Shown piece after piece: positions 49,049 to 59,256 of a stretch of DNA of 64,000 nt. Source of the DNA: CAKKQX01 sp963734595 (GTDB lineage: Bacteria > Pseudomonadota > Gammaproteobacteria > Burkholderiales > SG8-41); NCBI GenBank assembly GCA_963734595.1, contig CAVTHV010000026.1, forward strand, positions 354,075 through 418,074, read 5' to 3'. How positions within the stretch are numbered: the stretch's first letter is position 1; each line of letters starts with the position of its first letter. The position numbers and the translations under genes were made by a program. The notes beneath the pieces were generated by a model, which worked only from the letters and a program-made list of their open reading frames with translations, was not told the origin of the DNA and made no database searches.

Positions 49049-51828
49049 GTGTCGCCCATCCGGCCCCCCGCGTCCGACATCCCCGAGGCGACGGCCCTCG
49101 TCCCCGCGCTGACGCCTCACGGGCGGCTGCACCTCGCGCCGGCGGAGGACGCGCCGACGCTCGGCCGAGACGTCGGCGCACGGCTGCGCGCGGCGTTCGA
49201 CCGCGGGGCCGGCCACGGTCTGCTGCAGCTCGGCGCCGGCGAGGTCGCGACGGCGCTGCCCGCCGTCTACTCCTACTGGCGCGAGCTCGGCTCGCTGTTC
49301 GTGACCGCGCTGTGCACGACGCCCGCCGCCGAGGGCGAGGCGGCCTCTCCCGCCCCGCCGCGCACGGAGCTCGGGGCGCTCGCCGCGGCGGCGCCCCCGA
49401 TGACCGGTGCCGAGTACCTCACCCCGGCCGTCTTCGAGTCGCTTTGGGACGAGATGGCGGCCGCGCTCCGCGAGGAGCGGGCCCGCACGCGCCTCGGGAC
49501 GCAGGAGTTGCTGCGGAGGTGGAGCCCGGCCTGGAACCTCGTCGGCCGCGTCTGGTTTCATCTCGCGGAGAAGAAGGGGGACGATCGGAACCCGTTCGCG
49601 TTCCTCGCCACTTACACCGCCGCGCCTCTCGGGGACGGCCAGCGTGCAGCACCTGCCGCTCGGGCGAGGCGCTGCAGGAGTACGCCGGCGCGCGGCGAGA
49701 AGGAGCGGCTCTCTCGCTCCTCCTGCCCGTCCAGCGGGCGGCCGGGCGCAGCCCCTGGTGCGGGCTCTCGTCGACTCGGGCGAGATCTTCCACCCCTCCG
49801 CTTCTCACCGCAGAGAGGCGCTCCGTCCTGCTGCGCGACATCCCGGTCCTCGAGGAGTGCGGCGTCGTGGTTCGCGTTCCGGACTGGTGGAACCGGCGCC
49901 GCGCCCGCCGCGGCCGCGGTCTCGGTCACGGTGGGCGGCAAGGCCCCCGCCGGCTCTCGGGCCGAGGCCCTCCTCGACTTCTCGCGTCGAGCTGACCCTC
50001 GACGGGGAGACGCTCGCTGAGGGCGAGATCGGACCGGCTCCTCGCAGGAGCCGACGGCCTCGCCCTCGTCCGGGGCCAGTGGGTCGAGGTCGACCGGGCG
50101 CGCTCGCAGACGTCCTGGACCGCTGGCGGAAGCTCGAGCGACAGGCGACGGAGGACGGCGTGCAGCTTCGCGGAGGCGCATGCGACTCCTGTCCGGGGCC
50201 CGCCTCGGCGAGGACGAGCGGGCGACGCGGACGGCCGCCGAGTGGTCGCCGTCGTGGCGCGGGCCGCTGGCTGGCCGAGACGCTCGAAGGGCCTCGCCGA
50301 CCCGGAGGCGCCTCGCGCGCGCGTCGGACCCGGGCGAGGCGCTTCACGCCACGCTCCGGCCCGTACCAGGCAGGCCGGTGTGAGGTGGCTCTACGTCCTG
50401 TCCCGGCTCGGCCTCGGCGCCTGCCTCGCCGACGACATGGGCCTCGGAAAGACGATCCAGGTCCTCGCCCTCCTCCTCGCTGCTGAAACGCGAGGCGAGA
50501 GCGAAGGGGCCGAGCCTCCTCGTCGTCCCGGCCTCCCTCCTCGCGAACTGGGAAGCCGAGATCGAACGTTTCGCTCCGGGCCTGCGAGTGCTCGTCGCCC
50601 ACCCGTCGGCGCATGCCCCGCGACGAGCTGGGCGCTGCCGGCGCGAGGCGCTGGCCAGGCGTCGACGTCGTCGTCACGACCTACGGCTCGCTCCTGCGGC
50701 TCCCCTGGCTGACGGAGGCGACGCTGGCGACCTCGTCGTCCTCGACGAGGCGCAGGCGATCAAGAACCCCGGGGCCCGGCAGACCCGCGCGGCCAAGGCG
50801 CTCCGCGGCCGGCGCCGCGCTCGCCCTCACCGGCACGCCCGTCGAGAACCGCCTCTCGCGACCTCTGGTCGATCTTCGACTTCCTGAGCCCCGGCCTCCT
50901 CGGGTCGGCCAAGCGAGTTCACGCGGCCTTCGCGAAGCGGCTCGCCGCGCGGCCGCCACGGCCGACTACGGGCCGCTCCGGGCGCTCGTGCGGCCCTACA
51001 TCCTGCGGCGGCTGAAGACCGACCGGACGCGTCATCGCCGACCTCCCGGACAAGACCGGAGGTGAAGGCCTTCTGCCCGCTCAGCGAAGACCCAGGCGGC
51101 CCTCTACGCAGGAGGTCCGTGAAGGAGCTGGCGCAGCGCCTCGCGAGGCACGCGACGGGATCGCAGCGGCGCGGGGCTCGATCCTCGCGTTCCTCACGCG
51201 CTTCAAGCAGATCTGCAACCACCCCTCGCAGTGGCTCGGCGACGGCGCCTGGGCGCCGGCCGAGAGCGGGAAGTTCGCGCGGCTGCGCGAGCTCGTGCGA
51301 GGAGATCGCCGCGCGCCAGGAGAAGGCGCTCGTCTTCACGCAGTTCCGCGAGATGACCGCCGCCGCTCGCGCGCGCTACCTCGGCGGCGTCTTCGGGCGG
51401 CGCCGGGCTCGTCCTCCACGGCGAGACCCCGGTGCAGAAGCGCAAGGCAGCTCGTCGACGCGCTTCCAGGACGACGAGGACGGTCCGCCCTTCTTCGTCC
51501 TCTCGCTCAAGGCGGGCGGCACCGGCCTCAACCTCACCGCCGCCTCCCACGTCGTCCACTTCGACCGCTGGTGGAACCCGGCCGTCGAGAACCAGGCGAC
51601 CGACCGCGCCTTCCGGATCGGCCAGAAGCGAGAACGTCCTCGTCCACAAGTTCGTCTGCCGGGGGACGGTCGAGGAGAAGATCGACGCCCTCATCGAGGC
51701 GAAGCAGCGGCTCTCGCGCGAGCGTCCTCGAGGGCGGCGCGGAGCGGCTCCTCACCGAGATGAGGGACGACGAGATCCTGCGACCTCGTCGCCGCTCGAC
51801 CTGCGACGCGGCTGCGGCGGAGGAGTGA
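49049..51828 (+). pseudogene. SNF2-family helicase, interrupted by many +1 frameshifts
   Basis: Read across frames this is one protein of about 900 residues. The N-terminal half is unassigned (VLEECGVVVRVPDWW region). The SNF2 ATPase core has ADDMGLGKTIQVLALLL (motif I), LLVVPASLLANWEAEIERFA, VVLDEAQAIKNPGA (motif II), LTGTPVENRLS, VFTQFREMT, LSLKAGGTGLNLTAA and RWWNPAVENQATDRAFRIGQ (motifs V and VI). Breaks occur every 20-120 nt between about 49640 and 51720, nearly all net +1 by an extra G or C. Conserved motifs are undamaged, so error is more likely than decay. DNA-translocating ATPase of unknown target, paired with the SWIM gene 3 bp downstream. Confidence 0.82.
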
Positions 51829-51831
51829 GCG

Positions 51832-52675
51832 ATGGCCTGGGACGGCGTGGCGCGCCGTACGTGTCCGGCCGCGAGCGGCGCGCGCGAGGCCGCGCGCGAA
51901 GGTCGAGCAGCTTCGCGAAGAAGGGGCACGGCGTCGCGCCGGTCGTGATCGAGGGGCGGACGATCGCCCGCACCTTCTGGGGCAAGGCCTGGTGCGACAA
52001 CCTCGAGCGCTACAGCGACTTCGCGAACCGCCTGCCGCGCGGGCGGACCTACGTCCGGAACGGCTCGGTCGTCGACCTCCAGGTCGCGCGCGGGCGAGGT
52101 GAAGGCCCGGGTCTCGCGGGTCGCGACCTCTACACCGTTCGCGGTCGAGATCGCGGCCGTGCCGCGGCCGCGCTGGACGGCGATCGTGCGGCAGCTGCGC
52201 GGGCGGCATCGACTCGCTCGTCGAGCTGCTCCAGGGCAAGCTCTCGAAGGCGCGTCATGGAGCGGATCTGCGCGGAGAGGACCGGCCTCTTCCCGTCGCC
52301 CGCAGGAGATCCAGCTTCACGTGCTCCTGCCCCGACTGGGCGACCATGTGCAAGCACGTCGCCGCCGTGCTCTACGGCGTCGGCGCGCGGCTCGACGCGC
52401 AGCCGGAGCTGCTCTTCGTGCTGCGCGGCGTCGACGGAGCCGACCTCATCGCCCGGGCGGGCCAGGACCTCTCGCTCGCCAAGGCCAGTCCGAAGGCGGG
52501 CCGCGTGCTCGCGGAAGAGGGCCTGTCGGAGTTGTTCGGGATCGACCTTGGCGAGGCGAAGGCCCCCCCGGCCGGGAAGCCGCGCCGAGCGCGGCCGGAC
52601 GCACCGAAGCCGCGCGCCGCCGCGGCGAAGGGCCGGGCGGTGAAGAAGCGAGCGCCGGGCCGCCGGCGAGGCTGA
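51832..52675 (+). pseudogene. SWIM zinc-finger protein, several +1 frameshifts in its first half
   Basis: Corrected, about 275 residues. The N-terminal part has GRTIARTFWGKAWCDNLERY then SDFANRLPRGRTYVRNGSVV and DLQVARGEVKARVSGSDLYT, typical of bacterial SWIM proteins. The finger itself is CSCPDWATMCKHVAAVLYGV (C-x-C...C-x-H). From about 52325 the frame is clean to a Lys/Arg/Pro-rich tail (KPRRARPDAPKPRAAAAKG) that may bind nucleic acid. SNF2 helicases and SWIM proteins are often adjacent or fused, so the two probably act together on DNA. The stop codon is inside the first copy of a 31-nt direct repeat. Confidence 0.8.
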
Positions 52676-52860
52676 ACCACGCTCACGAGTGCGTCGAGCC
52701 GGAGCCCGGGCCGGAAACCCGAACGGTAGCCGGCGTATGGACGGACCTACCCGGTATCGTCTTCTCTCGGTGTCGGCGACGGCACCGAACCTGTCCCGTC
52801 GCCGGTCGGCGCCGACTCGGCCCTATCCCTGAACCACGTTCACGGACTCGTCGAGCCGGA
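52673..52860. repeat. Pair of 31-nt direct repeats flanking a palindrome-rich spacer
   Basis: TGAACCACGCTCACGAGTGC (52673 onward, 31 nt) recurs at 52830-52860 with about five mismatches, both copies ending GTCGAGCCGGA. The 126-nt spacer contains the perfect 12-bp palindrome GTCGGCGCCGAC. The gap 52676-52985 holds no gene; a TAGCAT box lies near 52953. It could be a miniature element or recombination scar. Confidence 0.5.
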
Positions 52861-52985
52861 TGGTTCTCACGCCAAACCGCCCGCGCCACGTCAGGATCTC
52901 CTCTTCGAGAAACGCACACGTGCCAGCGAAGTGCCGGACCCGCCACGACGTTGCGATAGCATCGGCCCCGTTTGCGAGGTCCTGC

Positions 52986-55900
52986 ATGTTCAATCGATTG
53001 AACGCGGCCGTCGCGCTGCTCGCGGCCGCTCTCCTCCCCGCTTCCGCCCCTGCCCAGACGAAGCTGCTGCGCTATCCCGACGTCGCCGGCGACCGCATCG
53101 CGTTCTGCTACGCCGGCGACATCTGGACCGTCGCCGCGAAGGGCGGGCCGGCCTCGCGCCTGACCGCACACCCCGGGGTCGAGCAGTTCCCGAAGTTCTC
53201 GCCCGACGGGAGGTGGATCGCGTTCACGGGCCAGTACGAGGGCGACGAGCAGGTGCACGTGATCCCGGCCGAGGGCGGCGCGCCGCGGCCGCTCACGTTC
53301 TACCCGGCACGCGGGCCGATGCAGCCGCGCCACGGCTGGGACGACCAGGTGGTCGGCTGGACGCCCGACGGGACGCAGGTTCTCTTCCGGTCCATGCGCG
53401 ACGCGGACGGCGTGCGCTCGGAGACGCAGCTCTTCACCGTGCCGCTCGACGGAGGGCTCGGCACCGCGCTCCCCATGCCGACCTCCGGCGCGGGCGACTT
53501 CGCGCCCGACGGCAAGCGCATCGTGTACTCGCCGCTCTTTCGCGACTTCCGCACGTGGAAGCGCTACGAGGGCGGCTGGGCGCAGGACCTCTTCGTGTAC
53601 GACCTCGCGACGGCCGAGCTCACGCCGGTGTCGCCGACGAAGCGCACCGAGCGCGACCCGATGTGGATCGGCGGATCGATCTGCTTCGCCTCCGACCGCG
53701 ACGGCACGCTCAACCTCTACGCGTACGACCTCACGAACCAGGCGACCGCCCAGCTGACGCGCTCGACGACGTGGGACGTGCGGTGGCCGTCGTCCGACAA
53801 CGTCTCGCGCATCGTCTACGAGATCGACGGCGAGCTGCACGTCCTCGACGTTAGGGCGAAGACCGACCAGGCGATCTCCGTGTTCGTCCCGAACGACGGC
53901 GTCGCGATGCGGCCGTCGCACTACTCCGCCGAGAAGAACGTCGAGAACTTCTCGCTGAGCCCGAAGGGCGAGCGCGCCGTCTTCGTGGCCCGCGGCGACG
54001 TGTTCACGGTGCCGATCGAGAAGGGCCCGACGCGCAACTTCACGAACAGCTCGAACGCCCACGACCGCTGGGCCCGGTGGTCGCCCGACGGAAAGCGCAT
54101 CGCGTACGTCTCCGACCGCACCGGTGAGGACAAGATCTGGGTGATCGACCAGGCGGGGGGCACGCCTCAGGCGCTCACGAGCGGCGGCAGCGGGATGCGC
54201 TACGCGCCGGAGTGGTCGGCCGACGGCTCGCGGATCGCGTTCTCGGACAAGGACGGAAAGCTGTACGTGCTGACGGTGGCCGACAAGAAGCTCGTGGAAG
54301 TCGCCGACGACGAGCGCGGGCGGATCCGCGATTACGCGTGGTCGCCGAAGGGGGCCTTCCTCGCCTTCTCGATGACCGACCCGAACGACAGCCGCTCGAT
54401 CCACGTCTGGAGCGGGGAGGACGGCAAGGTCCACCGCGTCACGGACGAGCTGTGGAACGAGGAGTCCCCGGCCTGGGACGTCGACGGCGAGTCCCTCTAC
54501 TACCTCTCCGACCGCGAGTTCACGCCCCAGATCAGCACGCTGGAGTGGAACTACGCGGGCAACCGGATGACGTCCGTCTACGGGGTCACGTTGAAGAAGG
54601 ACGGCAAGAACCCGTTCCCGCCGCTGTCGGACGAGGTGACGACCGACGAGAAGAAGAAGGACGCGGAGACGGCCGACAAGCCTGACGCGGAGAAGGCCGA
54701 GGCGCCGAGGGCGGACGAGAAGAAGCCGGAGGCCGACAAGAAGGCCGGCCCGTTCCGCGTGGACTTCGCCGGGCTCGCCGACCGGGTCACGCGCGTGCCG
54801 GTCGAGGCCGAGAACTACCAGGGGCTCGCCGCCGCGAAGGGCGGCCTGCTGTACGTGAAGGCCGGCGTCCCGTTCTACGGGCGCGACTCCTACGAGAAGG
54901 CCTCGCTCGTCTTCCTCTCCCTTCAAGGACCGGAAGGAGTCGACGATCGGCGCCGACGTGTCGGGCGTCGCCGTCTCGGAGGACGGGGCGAAGGTGCTCG
55001 TCCGCCAGGGCAACGCCTACAACCTCCTCGACGTGAAGCCCGACTCGAAGGACAAGAAGACGTTGTCCACCAAGGGCCTGATGGTCGACCGGGTGCCCGC
55101 TGAGGAGGGGGCCGCGATCTTCGACGAGGTCTGGCGCCGCTACCGCGACTTCTTCTACGCGAAGAACATGCACGGCTACGACTGGAAGGCGATCGGCGAT
55201 CGGTACCGGGCCCTCCTGCCGTACGTCGCTCACCGGTCCGACCTCAACTACGTGCTCGGCGAGATGGTCGCGGAGCTGAACGTCGGCCACGCGTACATCG
55301 AGGGCGGCGATTTCGAGATCCCCTCGCGGCCGCCGGTCGCCCTCCCCGGCGCCCGCTTCGCGGTCGATCCGCCGTCCGGTCGCTACCGCATCGCGAAGAT
55401 CTTCCGGGGCCAGAACGAGGAGGAGCGCTACCGCGCGCCGCTGACCGAGGTCGGCGTCGATGCCCGCGTGGGCGACTACGTCCTCGAGATCGACGGCGTC
55501 GAGCTGAAGGGCACGGACAACCCCTATCGGCTGCTGCGCAACAAGACAGACCCCGTCACGCTGACCCTGAACGCCAACCCGACGCTCACCGGCGCGCGCA
55601 AGACGACCTACCGGCCGATCACGACCGAGGAGCCACTCCTGTACCTCGAGTTCGTGGCCGCCGCGCGCGAGCGCGTGGCGAAGCTGTCCAACGGCTGCGC
55701 CGGGTACCTCCACGTGCCCGACATGGGCGCGCCGGGCATCTACGAGTTCATCAAGTGGTTCGACCCGCAGATCCGCAAGGAGGGCCTCGTCGTCGACGTG
55801 CGCTTGAACGGCGGCGGCAACGTGTCGCAGTGGATCATCGAGCGGCTCGACACGAAGCTGCTCGGCACGCGCTTCGGCCGATTCAGCGAGTGGCCGGGAA

Positions 55901-56301
55901 CCTACCCCGAGACCGTCTTCCACGGCCACAAGGTCGCGATCCTCAACGAGACGTCGGCCTCGGACGGCGACATCTTCCCGCACATGTTCAGGAAGGCGGG
56001 CCTGGGGCCGCTCGTCGGCAAGCGCAGCTGGGGCGGCGTCGTCGGGATCAGCGGCATCGGTCCCCTCCTCGACGGCGCGAACGCCACGGTGCCGCTCTCG
56101 GGCACGAACGACGTCGACGGCAGCTGGGTGATCGAGGGCCACGGCGTCGACCCGGACATCGTCGTAGAGAACGACCCGAAGTCGGTGATCGCCGGCCACG
56201 ACCCCCAGCCCGAGCGGGCGGTGCAGGAGCTCGTGAAGGACATGGACGCCGAGCCGATGCACCTGCCGAAGAAGCCGGCCGATCCCGTGAAGACGAATTA
56301 G
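52986..56301 (+). CDS. Tricorn-type protease (beta-propeller plus S41 domain), one frameshift
   Basis: About 1,105 residues once a single extra C in a CCC run near 54920 is removed. A signal peptide (MFNRLNAAVALLAAALLPAS) is followed by PD40/TolB-like propeller blades (QFPKFSPDGRWIAFTG, RWARWSPDGKRIAYVSD, YAPEWSADGSRIAFSD), a charged Lys/Glu linker (54640-54760), a PDZ-like segment and an S41 peptidase domain. VDVRLNGGGNVSQWI and LNETSASDGDIFPHMF contain the catalytic Ser region, and GKRSWGGVVGISG follows. It should cleave peptides in the periplasm. The second half is in another frame; KDRKESTIGADVSG restores continuity. Confidence 0.87.
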
Positions 56302-56318
56302 CGAGGGGAGCGCGGGCG

Positions 56319-57092
56319 ATGCGCACGACGACCGCGATCGTCCGGGGCGTGTCGCCCTCGCTCGTCCGATGCGAGCTGACCTACCTGGAGCGGGACCCGA
56401 TCGACCTCGCGAAGGCCGTCGCGCAGCACCGCGAGTACGTCGACCTGCTGCAAAGAGGCCTCGGCCTCGCGGTCGTCGACATCCCCGCCGACGACGCGCT
56501 GCCGGACGGCTGCTTCGTCGAGGACGCCGCCGTCGTCCTCGACGAGGCGGCGCTCCTCACGATGCCGGGCGCCACGTCGCGACGGGGCGAGCTGCCGGCC
56601 GTCGCGGAGGCGCTGGCTCGCTTCCGGACGGTCGAGCGCACGGATCTGCCGGCCACGATCGAGGGCGGCGACGTGCTTCGGGTCGGCCGGACGATCTTCG
56701 TCGGCCGCTCGCCGCGAACCAACGAGCCGGGCATCGCTCGGCTGCGCGCCTTCGCCGAGCCGCTCGGCTACACCGTCGTGCCCGTCGACGTGACCAGGTG
56801 CCTCCACCTCAAGAGCGCGGTCACGGCGCTCGACGACGGCCGTGTCCTCGCGAACCCCGGCTGGATCGACATGCGGCCCTTCGCCGCATTCGAGGTGGTC
56901 GAGGTCGCGGAGGAGGAGCCAAACGCGGCGAACGTGCTGCGGATCGACGACGCGCTCGTCGCTCACTCCGGCTTCCCGCGCACGCTCGAGCGGATCGCCG
57001 CGAAGGGCCACGCGCCGCGACTCGTCGACGTCTCCGAGTTCCTGAAGGCGGAGGCCGCCCTCACCTGCAAGAGCCTGCTGCTTCGCGGGTGA
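56319..57092 (+). CDS. Dimethylarginine dimethylaminohydrolase (DDAH)
   Basis: 257 residues of the pentein fold. The catalytic triad is visible: Glu115 in ATIEGGDVLR, His163 in TRCLHLKSA and Cys250 in AALTCKSLL, each one residue from the Pseudomonas aeruginosa DDAH numbering (Glu114, His162, Cys249). CFVEDAAVV and SPRTNEPGI shape the substrate site. DDAH hydrolyses asymmetric dimethylarginine to citrulline and dimethylamine. It lies 17 bp after the Tricorn protease, which fits use of modified arginine from degraded protein. No signal peptide. An arginine deiminase-like activity is the alternative. Confidence 0.9.
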   Translation: MRTTTAIVRGVSPSLVRCELTYLERDPIDLAKAVAQHREYVDLLQRGLGLAVVDIPADDALPDGCFVEDAAVVLDEAALLTMPGATSRRGELPAVAEALARFRTVERTDLPATIEGGDVLRVGRTIFVGRSPRTNEPGIARLRAFAEPLGYTVVPVDVTRCLHLKSAVTALDDGRVLANPGWIDMRPFAAFEVVEVAEEEPNAANVLRIDDALVAHSGFPRTLERIAAKGHAPRLVDVSEFLKAEAALTCKSLLLRG

Positions 57093-57179
57093 GGCCGCGC
57101 CCGCGGGCGCGAGGTCCGACCCGCGCCGCGGCGCGGACGAGCGGCAGGCGGCCCGGTCCGCGCCGGGAGCGCCCCCCGC

Positions 57180-58367
57180 TCAGCCGACGTCGGCCGAGCG
57201 CCACGAGAGAGCCCGGTTGAACAGGTAGTTCCAGGCCGTGACGACGCCGATCGCGACACCGTTGGCGACGTAGCGGTTCATGTCGAGCAGGTTGAACATC
57301 ACGTTCAGCAGCAGCACGTTGAGCGCGAGCCCGCCGAGGCAGATGGCGTTGAACTTGAGGAATCGCCGCATCGCGGCATGCCACGTGTGCTCGTCGGGGA
57401 CGAGGTCCCGGAACGTCCAGCGGTCGTTCCAGAGGAAGTTGTTCACGATCGCCGCCTCGGCGGCGATCACCTTGCTGCGGGTGAGGCCCCAGCCGAGCGC
57501 GAGGGGGTCGCTCAGCAGGAAGAGAAGGCCCATGTCGACCGCGACCCCGCTCAGGCCCACGAGCGCGAAGCGCACGAACCGGCTCCGCAGCAGCGTGTCG
57601 CGGCGCAGGCGCGCGAGGTGGCGCACGTAGTCGACGTAGACACGCGCCGTGGCCTTGCTCGCGCCCTCGGCGCGCTCGCGGAAGACGTAGGGAGTCTCGG
57701 CGATCCACCGGACCCGGCCGCGGCCGAGGACCTCGACGAGGATCTTGTATCCCTCCGGGCGAAGCACGACGCCCTCGATCGCGCGGCGCCTCACGAAGAA
57801 GAAGCCGCTCATCGGGTCGCTCACGCGCCCGAGGACACCCGGCAGGAGCACGAGCCCGAGCACCTGCGCGGCCCGGGAGAGCACGCGGCGGTGCAGGGCC
57901 CAGTCGCTGACGCCGCCGCCCGGCACGTGGCGGCTCGCCACGGCGAGCTCGGCGCCCGCGGCGATCTCCTCCCACAGGCGCGCGCAGACCTCGGGAGGGT
58001 GCTGCAGGTCGGCGTCGATGGCGCCGAGCACGTCGCCACGGCCGATCTGCCAGCCGCGCGCGACCGCGCTCGCGAGCCCGCGCTCCTGCGTGCGCCGCAG
58101 GACGCGCAGGGCCGGGAACCGCTCGGCGAGCGCGAGCGCCGTGCGCCACGTTCCGTCGGGGCTGTCGTCGTCGACCACGATGAGCTCGTACGCCCCGGGC
58201 AGCGCGCGGTCGAGGACGGCGCTGACCGCCTCCACGAACGCGGGGAGAGTCGCCGCCTCGTTGCGGGTCGGGACGGCGAGGGACAGCCGGAGAGAGCGCC
58301 CGCTCGGGGCGGGAGAGACGACGAGCGGCCCCGAAGGTGCCGTCTCGAGAGCCGGTGGCGCGGTCAC
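57180..58367 (-). CDS. Polyprenyl-phosphate glycosyltransferase GT2 fused to a GtrA domain
   Basis: 395 residues. Residues about 28-250 are a DPM1-like GT2 domain: LSLAVPTRNEAATLPAFVEA, ELIVVDDDSPDGTW, GAIDADLQHPPE (DxD region) and SRHVPGGGVSDW. Residues about 265-390 form a GtrA domain with four TM helices (FVRFALVGLSGVAVDMGLLF, NNFLWNDRWTF, FNAICLGGLALNVLLLNVMF, TAWNYLFNRALSW). It should make polyprenyl-phosphate sugar, and the GtrA part may flip it, feeding the ArnT-like transferases at 32-34 and 38-40 kb. The start is GTG at 58367; TAGAAT (58375-58380) ends 7 nt before it. Confidence 0.9.
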   Translation of the reverse strand: MTAPPALETAPSGPLVVSPAPSGRSLRLSLAVPTRNEAATLPAFVEAVSAVLDRALPGAYELIVVDDDSPDGTWRTALALAERFPALRVLRRTQERGLASAVARGWQIGRGDVLGAIDADLQHPPEVCARLWEEIAAGAELAVASRHVPGGGVSDWALHRRVLSRAAQVLGLVLLPGVLGRVSDPMSGFFFVRRRAIEGVVLRPEGYKILVEVLGRGRVRWIAETPYVFRERAEGASKATARVYVDYVRHLARLRRDTLLRSRFVRFALVGLSGVAVDMGLLFLLSDPLALGWGLTRSKVIAAEAAIVNNFLWNDRWTFRDLVPDEHTWHAAMRRFLKFNAICLGGLALNVLLLNVMFNLLDMNRYVANGVAIGVVTAWNYLFNRALSWRSADVG

Positions 58368-58374
58368 AACGCGG

Positions 58375-58380
58375 ATTCTA
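58375..58380 (-). promoter_or_regulatory. -10 box for a leaderless GTG-start gene
   Basis: The minus strand reads TAGAAT seven nt before the GTG at 58367, predicting a leaderless transcript for the GT2-GtrA gene. Confidence 0.5.
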
Positions 58381-58484
58381 GGCCGGGATGCGACGTTCGC
58401 TCGCGCCCACCGGTTGGATTATCGTTGACTATCGGCAGGCGCCGCCCAAACACACTCGATCCAGAAAGAATCCAAGGAGACCGA

Positions 58485-58985
58485 ATGGCCACCGTCACGT
58501 TCAAGGGCAACCCGATCGACGTCGCCGGCTCGTTCCCGAAGCCGGGGCAGAAGGCCCCCGGCTTCCACCTGGTCGCGAAGGACCTCAAGGACGTCTCGCT
58601 CGCCGACTACGCCGGGAAGCGCAAGGTGCTGAACATCGTGCCGAGCCTCGACACCGCCGTGTGCGCGACGTCCACGCGCAAGTTCAACGAGAAGGCGGGC
58701 GGCCTCGCCAACACCGTCGTGCTCGTGATCTCGGCCGACCTGCCATTCGCGAGCAGTCGGTTCTGCGCGGCCGAGGGCCTCACGAACGTCGTGACGCTCT
58801 CGACCCTGCGCGGGCGCGAGTTCATGAAGAACTACGGCGTCGAGATCGCGAGCGGCCCGCTCGTCGGCCTGTGCGCCCGAGCGGTGGTCGTGCTCGACGC
58901 AAACGACCAGGTGCTGCACTCCGAGCTCGTGCCGGAGATCGCCCAGGAGCCGGGCTACGACGCCGCGCTCGCCGCGCTGAAATAA
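58485..58985 (+). CDS. tpx: Thiol peroxidase (atypical 2-Cys peroxiredoxin)
   Basis: 166 residues. The peroxidatic Cys60 is in SLDTAVCATSTRKFNE and the resolving Cys94 in SSRFCAAEGL, one residue from the Escherichia coli Tpx positions (61 and 95). Both are encoded as Cys, so no selenocysteine here. Tpx reduces hydrogen peroxide and alkyl hydroperoxides using thioredoxin. A good AAGGAG lies 5 nt before the ATG, in contrast with the leaderless genes around it. TTGACT upstream (about 58424) may be a -35 element. Confidence 0.95.
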   Translation: MATVTFKGNPIDVAGSFPKPGQKAPGFHLVAKDLKDVSLADYAGKRKVLNIVPSLDTAVCATSTRKFNEKAGGLANTVVLVISADLPFASSRFCAAEGLTNVVTLSTLRGREFMKNYGVEIASGPLVGLCARAVVVLDANDQVLHSELVPEIAQEPGYDAALAALK

Positions 58986-59256
58986 GGTCCCGCCTTGAAG
59001 GCGCGGGCCGACTGGCCTAGTCTCACGCCATCCCGATGAGCGAGGAGACCCGGCTGGCCGAGCCCGCGCCTGCCGCCATCCCCAGTCCGGCGCCTCCGTC
59101 CGGAGCCGGAGCCGGGGCCGCGCCCTCTGGAGCTGTTCCTGCTGCTGGCCGTCTCGGCGGTCGCGTGCGCGGACCGCTCGCGCTGGGGCTCGCCCAGGAC
59201 CACTGGGGCTGCTCGATGGGCCACCGGCCGTGGGTCGAGCTGATGCGCCCCGACCC

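Noticed and set aside
49049..52675. Programmed frameshifting in the SNF2/SWIM genes
   Set aside because: Dozens of shifts without a common slippery sequence or downstream structure cannot be programmed. Error is the simpler reading.
54900..54960. Two separate genes in the Tricorn region
   Set aside because: Removing a single C from a CCC run joins both frames into the standard Tricorn order, and the second part has no start context of its own.
58485..58985. Selenocysteine in the peroxiredoxin
   Set aside because: Both redox positions are ordinary Cys codons and the frame has no internal TGA.
58986..59256. Possible gene on the plus strand from ATG 59036 with a TAGTCT box upstream
   Set aside because: The first 40 residues are low-complexity Ala/Pro/Gly, and the rest runs antisense through the rhodanese gene. 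A hydrophobic stretch (LELFLLLAVSAVA) appears only in another frame. I cannot support one coherent protein.
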